In this document: positions 59,380-64,000 of the stretch, in pieces | Layout of the letters: each line of letters begins with the position of its first letter | How positions within the stretch are numbered: the stretch's first letter is position 1 | From: Amycolatopsis oliviviridis | GTDB taxonomy: Bacteria; Actinomycetota; Actinomycetes; Mycobacteriales; Pseudonocardiaceae | Length of the DNA stretch: 64,000 nt | Assembly (NCBI RefSeq): GCF_014654365.1 | Contig: NZ_BNAY01000001.1 | Coordinates: forward strand, 868,001 to 932,000 | Reading direction: 5' to 3' | Notes under the pieces: model-generated | Databases searched by the model: none | The model's input: the letters and a program-made list of their open reading frames with translations, nothing else | What the model was told of the DNA's origin: nothing | Position numbers and translations under genes: made by a program

Positions 59380-60306
59380 ATGCCGGTCGCCACGGAGGGG
59401 TCGATCGTCGCGGGGATCGACGGGTCCCGGTCCGCGAAGACGGCGGCGATGTGGGCAGCGGACGACGCTTCACGACGTGGTTTGCCGCTCCGGCTGGTCC
59501 ATGTCTACCGGATCCCGGTCGCGAAGATGCCGGGTGTCCTTCCCCCGGAGGAAAAGATCCGAGCGGGGTTCGCGCATCAGGGCCAAGAATGGATCTCCGA
59601 GGCACGGAAGGCGGTTTTGGAACGCTTTCCGAAGCTGGTCGTCGAAACCGCGGTCAGGGAATGGAGCGCGGTGCCCGCTCTGATCCAGGAGTCGGCGACG
59701 GCGACGATGGTGGTGCTGGGGTCGCGGGGGCTGGGTGGTTTCACCGGACCGTTGATCGGTTCGACGGCGGTCTCGCTCGCCCGGCATGGTCATTGCCCGG
59801 TCGTGGTGGCCCGTGGGCGGCGCCACGACGGCCCCTTGCCCCAGGAGGGCCGGATCGTCGTCGGTACTGACGGCTCTCCCACCAGCGAAGCCGCCCTCGG
59901 GTTCGCCTTCGACGAAGCGAGGCTGCGGGATACCGGGCTGACCGTCGTCCGTACCTGGTCGGAAGTGATCGACCACGGCGAGATCCGGCCGCATCTCCTC
60001 GACCTCGACCCGGCCGAAATCGAGGCGGACGAGCGGAAGTCGGTCGGGGAGCAAGTGGCTCCCTGGCAGGAGAAGTACCCGGATGTTCCGGTCGAGGTCG
60101 TCGTACGCCGAGGGCGCCCCATCCGCACGTTGCTCGATTTCGGCATCGAGGCCTGGCTCGTCGTCGTCGGCTGCCGGGGGCGGGGCGGGTTCGAGGGGAT
60201 GCTCCTCGGCTCGACGAGCCAGGCCCTGGTCGCTCATTCGGAGTGCCCGGTCGCCGTCGTCCGGCCCGCGGTGCCGGACGAGGGCCCTGTCGACGCACGA
60301 CCTTGA
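59380..60306 (+). CDS. Universal stress protein, tandem UspA domains
   Basis: A 308-residue protein with two Usp domains (about 7-145 and 158-295). The ATP-binding motifs are GSRGLGGFTGPLIGSTA in the first and GCRGRGGFEGMLLGSTS in the second, each with the upstream GIDGS/GTDGS Asp. Proteins of this kind belong to the DosR dormancy regulon in mycobacteria. ATG 59380 has GAGAGGAG upstream. First gene of a four-gene unit. Confidence 0.93.
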   Translation: MPVATEGSIVAGIDGSRSAKTAAMWAADDASRRGLPLRLVHVYRIPVAKMPGVLPPEEKIRAGFAHQGQEWISEARKAVLERFPKLVVETAVREWSAVPALIQESATATMVVLGSRGLGGFTGPLIGSTAVSLARHGHCPVVVARGRRHDGPLPQEGRIVVGTDGSPTSEAALGFAFDEARLRDTGLTVVRTWSEVIDHGEIRPHLLDLDPAEIEADERKSVGEQVAPWQEKYPDVPVEVVVRRGRPIRTLLDFGIEAWLVVVGCRGRGGFEGMLLGSTSQALVAHSECPVAVVRPAVPDEGPVDARP

Positions 60307-60319
60307 AGAGGGAGGCGAC

Positions 60320-60925
60320 ATGCGGGCCAGGGACCTGATGACGAGACCGGTCGTGACCGTCGCACCGGAGACGACCGCCAAACGCGCCGCCGAACTGCTG
60401 ACCGAACACGGTTTCACCGCCCTGCCGGTGGTGAACGACGAAGACCGCTTGGTGGGCATCGTGACCGAGGCGGATCTGATCCGGGATCGGTTCCCGGACG
60501 ACATCCGTTCCGCGAAGCGGCCGTCGGGTCAGGCGGCGCCGGGCATCACCGTTGCCGAGGTGATGACGACGCCCGTGATCGGGATGAGCGCCGGCGCGGA
60601 TCTCGCGGAGGTCGGCAGGGCGCTGCTCGACGGGAAGTTCCGGGCGATGCCCATTGTGGACGGTGCGAAGGTGGTGGGCATCCTCACCCGCGGCGACTTC
60701 GTCCGCGCGTTCGCCCGCGCCGACGAGGCCATCGCCGCCGACGTACGCCATCACCTCGCCATCTACGGCGGACCCGGCCGATGGACGGTCGACGTCCAGG
60801 AAGGTTTGGTCCGCATCGGCGACCGATACGGGAACGACACCGACCATCACGTGGCGAAGGTCATCGCGGAAGGAATCCCCGGAGTCGTGCAAGCGAAAGT
60901 GACTTACCAGGAAGGTGAGGAATGA
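60320..60925 (+). CDS. CBS-domain protein with BON-like C-terminus
   Basis: A 201-residue protein with paired CBS domains (about 1-60 and 75-135; RDLMTRPVVTVAPE and EVMTTPVIGMSAG) that usually bind adenosine nucleotides. A BON-like tail follows (about 140-200; WTVDVQEGLVRIGDRYGN). ATG 60320 has AGGGAGG upstream. It lies between the two universal stress proteins and overlaps the second by 4 bp. Confidence 0.9.
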   Translation: MRARDLMTRPVVTVAPETTAKRAAELLTEHGFTALPVVNDEDRLVGIVTEADLIRDRFPDDIRSAKRPSGQAAPGITVAEVMTTPVIGMSAGADLAEVGRALLDGKFRAMPIVDGAKVVGILTRGDFVRAFARADEAIAADVRHHLAIYGGPGRWTVDVQEGLVRIGDRYGNDTDHHVAKVIAEGIPGVVQAKVTYQEGEE

Positions 60926-61821
60926 ATGCCGCGGTGAACAGGATCGTCGTCGGTGTGGACGGTGCCGAGCCGGGCCGGGCGGCGGTGCGCTGGGCGGCCG
61001 TCCGCGCCGCCGAACGGGGCCTGGGGCTGTTGATCGTGCATGCCCTCCACGTGGAGCAGCGCGCATACGGCGGTGGGCTCGCCGGGCCCTCGCCGTGGTT
61101 CGACGTGCTCGCCGCGGACGGACGGCGCATCCTCGACGAGGCCATGGAGGAAGCCGCGTCGGCTGCGCCCGGTGTCCGGGTGGACACCCTCATGCCCACG
61201 GATTCGCCGGTCTCGGCCCTGGTCGGCGCGTCGGAGCCGGCGACGATGGTCGTGATCGGCGGTACGGGCAAGGGTTTCTTCGGGGAAATGACCATAGGTT
61301 CGACTGCGTCGGCGATCATCGCGCACGCGCACTGCCCCGTGGTCGTGCTCCGGGGCAGGAAGGGTACGACGAACTATCCCGAGGACGGGCCGGTGGTCGT
61401 CGGGGTCGACGGGAGCCCGTTGAGTGAACAAGCGGTGGAAGCGGCGTTCGAAGAAGCCTCGCGCCGGAACGCCTCGCTGGTGGCGGTGCACGCTTGGTCG
61501 GACGTCACCTATGACGACGTCTACGGCATGGCGCGGCTGGTCACGCAGTGGGAGTCCATCGAGGACGACGAACGCAGACTGCTCGCGCAACGCCTCGCGG
61601 GCTGGCAAGAGAAGTATCCGGACGTCACGGTGAACCGCTCACTCGTCCGGGACCGGCCGCGGCAGGTCCTGCTGGACTGGAGCGGAAAGGCCCAGCTGGT
61701 GGTCGTCGGCAGCCGCGGGCGCGGTGGGTTCACCGGCCTTCTGCTCGGCTCCACCAGTCAGGCACTGGCCCATTACGCCGAATGCCCGGTGATGGTGGTC
61801 CGGCCGAGGAAGGCCAGGTGA
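60922..61821 (+). CDS. Universal stress protein, tandem UspA domains, second copy
   Basis: A 299-residue paralogue of the protein at 59380. Motifs are [17 protein letters not shown] in the first domain (Phe replaces the second Gly) and [17 protein letters not shown] in the second. It shares the WQEKYPDV segment with copy 1, indicating a duplication. ATG 60922 overlaps the CBS-protein stop, and its own stop overlaps the phosphoketolase start. Confidence 0.92.
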   Translation: MNAAVNRIVVGVDGAEPGRAAVRWAAVRAAERGLGLLIVHALHVEQRAYGGGLAGPSPWFDVLAADGRRILDEAMEEAASAAPGVRVDTLMPTDSPVSALVGASEPATMVVIGGTGKGFFGEMTIGSTASAIIAHAHCPVVVLRGRKGTTNYPEDGPVVVGVDGSPLSEQAVEAAFEEASRRNASLVAVHAWSDVTYDDVYGMARLVTQWESIEDDERRLLAQRLAGWQEKYPDVTVNRSLVRDRPRQVLLDWSGKAQLVVVGSRGRGGFTGLLLGSTSQALAHYAECPVMVVRPRKAR

Positions 61822-64000
61822 CCACTGCCGGTTCCAAGATCGCGCCCGCGGTTCCGACCGCGGCCGAACTGTCCCGGGTGGACGCTCAGTGGCGGGCCGC
61901 GAACTACCTCGCCGCCTGCCAGATCCACCTGGTGGACAATCCTCTGCTGAAGACACCGCTGAGACCCGAGCACGTGAAGCCCCGCCTCGTCGGTCACTGG
62001 GGGACCTGCCCCGGGCTGAACTTCGTCTACGCGCACTTGAATCGCGCGATCGTGCAGCGTGACCTCCCGATGCTGTTCGTCACCGGTCCCGGCCATGGCG
62101 GGCCGGCGCTCTACGCGCAGACATGGCTCGAGGGCAGCTATTCGGAGGCTTGGCCGGAGGTGTCCTACGACGAGGCGGGCCTGCGAAGGCTCTGCCGTCA
62201 GTTCTCTTTCCCCGGCGGCGTTCCCAGCCATGTGGCGCCGCACGTGCCGGGGTCGATCCACGAGGGCGGGGAGCTCGGCTACTCACTGGCGCACGCGCAC
62301 GGTGCGGCGTTCGACAATCCGCACCTCGTCGTGGCGTGTGTGGTGGGGGACGGCGAAGCGGAGACCGGGCCGCTCGCCACGAGCTGGCAGTCGGGCCGGT
62401 TTCTCAATCCGGTCCGTGACGGCGCGGTGCTGCCCATCCTGCATCTGAACGGCTACAAGATCGCCAACCCGACCCTGCTGTCCCGGATCGCCGGGTCGGA
62501 ACTCGACGAACTGTTGCGCGGCAACGGATACGCGCCGAGGTATGTCGAAGGGGATGACCCGGAACCCATGCACCAGGCCATGGCCGCGGCTCTCGACGAC
62601 GTGCTCGACGAGATCGACGGCATCCAGGTGCGGGCGCGGTCCTCGGGACGCCCGCCGGAGCGGCCGCGGTGGCCACTGATCGTGCTCCGCAGCCCGAAAG
62701 GGTGGACCGGACCCTCCTTTGTGGACGGCCAGCCGGTGGAGGGGACGTGGCGTTCGCACCAGGTGCCGCTTCCCGGGGTCCGCGAGCACCCGGAACAGCT
62801 GAGCAGGCTCGAGGACTGGCTTCGGTCCTACCGGCCGGAACTGCTCTTCGACGAGAGCGGGCGGCCGACCGGTGAGGTCACCGCCCTGATCCCGCGCGGT
62901 GACCGGCGGATGGGTTCGTCTCCACAGGCGAACGGCGGCCTCGTACTGCGGCCACTCGACCTGCCGGAGGTCGCCGCGCACGCGATCACCCTCGAACGGC
63001 CGGGTGGCACGACCGCGGAGCCGACGCGGGTACTCGGGAAATGGCTCCGTGACGTGTTCGCCCTGAACCGGCGCACCGCGAACTTCCGGCTGTTCGGGCC
63101 GGACGAGACCGCCTCCAATCGGCTCGAAGCGGTTTTCGAAGTGACCGCGAAGACGTGGCTGTGCGAGACGCGGCCGGTCGACGACAACCTCGCCGCGGAC
63201 GGCCGGGTGATGGAGGTGCTCTCGGAGCATCTGTGCCAAGGCTGGCTCGAGGGCTACCTGCTGTCCGGTCGACATGGGCTCATCTCGTGCTACGAGGCCT
63301 TCGCACACATCGTCGATTCGATGGTCAACCAGCACGTCAAATGGCTCAAGGTGCATCGGGGGATACCGTGGCGGCGGCCGGTGGCCTCCCTGACGTACCT
63401 GCTGACGTCGCATGTCTGGCGGCAGGACCACAACGGGTTCTCCCATCAGGATCCGGGATTCGTCGACCACGTGGCGAACAAGAGTCCCGAAGTGGTGCGG
63501 GTCTACCTCCCGCCGGACGCGAACACCCTGCTGTGGGTCGCGGACCACTGTCTGCGCAGCCGGGACTACGTCAACGTGATCGTGGCGGGGAAGAACGACG
63601 GCCCGGTCTGGCTGGGACGGGAGCAGGCCGCACTGCACTGCGCTCGCGGTGCCGGGATCTGGGAATGGGCGGGTGCGCACCCGAATCGCGAACCGGACGT
63701 CGTGCTGGCCTGCGCCGGCGACGCACCGACGGTCGAAGTGCTCGCGGCGGCGAAACTGCTGCGCGACCACCTGCCCGCCGTCGCGGTGCGCGTGGTCAAC
63801 GTGGTGGATCTGATGCGCCTGCTGCCCGAAACCTGGCATCCGCACGGAATGAGCGATCGTGAATTCGACTCGCTGTTCACGACGGACCGGCCGGTCGTCT
63901 TCGCGTACCACGGCTATCCGTGGCTGATCCACCGCCTCACCTATCGGCGGGCCGGTCACGCCGGGTTCCACGTGCGCGGGTATGTCGAACACGGGACCAC
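61818..64000 (+). CDS. xfp: Phosphoketolase, cut by window end
   Basis: The first 727 residues of a thiamine-diphosphate phosphoketolase (usual length about 800). It splits xylulose-5-P and/or fructose-6-P to acetyl-P plus a smaller sugar phosphate. Diagnostic parts are [43 protein letters not shown] (ThDP/Mg motif) and [21 protein letters not shown] 61818 overlaps the preceding stop (GTGA), so it is made together with the stress proteins. A supply of acetyl-P/ATP under low oxygen fits the dormancy-like context. Confidence 0.95.
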   Translation, partial: MTTAGSKIAPAVPTAAELSRVDAQWRAANYLAACQIHLVDNPLLKTPLRPEHVKPRLVGHWGTCPGLNFVYAHLNRAIVQRDLPMLFVTGPGHGGPALYAQTWLEGSYSEAWPEVSYDEAGLRRLCRQFSFPGGVPSHVAPHVPGSIHEGGELGYSLAHAHGAAFDNPHLVVACVVGDGEAETGPLATSWQSGRFLNPVRDGAVLPILHLNGYKIANPTLLSRIAGSELDELLRGNGYAPRYVEGDDPEPMHQAMAAALDDVLDEIDGIQVRARSSGRPPERPRWPLIVLRSPKGWTGPSFVDGQPVEGTWRSHQVPLPGVREHPEQLSRLEDWLRSYRPELLFDESGRPTGEVTALIPRGDRRMGSSPQANGGLVLRPLDLPEVAAHAITLERPGGTTAEPTRVLGKWLRDVFALNRRTANFRLFGPDETASNRLEAVFEVTAKTWLCETRPVDDNLAADGRVMEVLSEHLCQGWLEGYLLSGRHGLISCYEAFAHIVDSMVNQHVKWLKVHRGIPWRRPVASLTYLLTSHVWRQDHNGFSHQDPGFVDHVANKSPEVVRVYLPPDANTLLWVADHCLRSRDYVNVIVAGKNDGPVWLGREQAALHCARGAGIWEWAGAHPNREPDVVLACAGDAPTVEVLAAAKLLRDHLPAVAVRVVNVVDLMRLLPETWHPHGMSDREFDSLFTTDRPVVFAYHGYPWLIHRLTYRRAGHAGFHVRGYVEHGT

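Overview
The window is chromosomal DNA of a high-GC filamentous actinomycete. The GC-rich third positions, frequent GTG/TTG starts, many 4-bp ATGA/GTGA gene overlaps, the 2-methylisoborneol locus, F420-type PPOX proteins, CmtR and the DUF3090/SCO1664/DUF3097 genes all fit Pseudonocardiales. I infer Amycolatopsis or a close relative. It holds about 62 real genes and two decayed ones. I saw no rRNA, tRNA, CRISPR array, prophage or intact insertion sequence.

Layout. 0-2.9 kb: a copper- or electron-transport-like membrane locus (cupredoxin-like lipoprotein, two membrane proteins) around a palindromic operator. 3.2-8.6 kb: a complete peptide-type ABC importer (binding protein, two permeases, fused double ATPase), followed by a GT-C polyprenol mannosyltransferase. 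10.5-14.5 kb: minus-strand peptidases, a methyltransferase and a PPOX enzyme. 14.6-19.7 kb: DUF3090, SCO1664-family, phosphotransferase, DUF3097, then NfeD and an SPFH protein. 19.9-27.5 kb: regulator/target pairs (LysR-EamA, TetR-small membrane protein, TetR-quinone oxidoreductase, CmtR-CDF exporter) with operators visible between divergent genes. 27.5-28.0 kb: remnants of an alpha/beta hydrolase and a response regulator.

28.4-33.3 kb is the most notable block: two family-2B encapsulin shell genes, GPP C2-methyltransferase and 2-methylisoborneol synthase in one operon. This predicts a mixed-shell nanocompartment for odorant terpene synthesis. It is followed by a divergent NAD-dependent DNA ligase, a Ca2+/H+ antiporter, TetR/aldehyde dehydrogenase, a secreted S1 protease, an SDR with its XRE regulator, and DUF2891.

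45.07-45.59 kb is a non-coding stretch with five consecutive hairpins sharing a core, bracketed by two near-identical inverted segments. 49.5-54.4 kb is a zinc-uptake cluster (azt-like ATPase, permease, binding protein) with two different AztD-like lipoproteins and a Zur-like box. 54.5-58.3 kb is a two-component system divergent from an ABC exporter. 58.3-64 kb holds an ANTAR/GAF protein and a coupled operon of universal stress protein, CBS-BON protein, second stress protein and phosphoketolase (cut by the window end), preceded by a DosR-like box. This resembles a hypoxia or dormancy regulon.

Several dispersed palindromic repeat families lie between genes. One contributes the stop codon of the gene it follows. 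All coordinates and starts come from reading the sequence; no database search was run.
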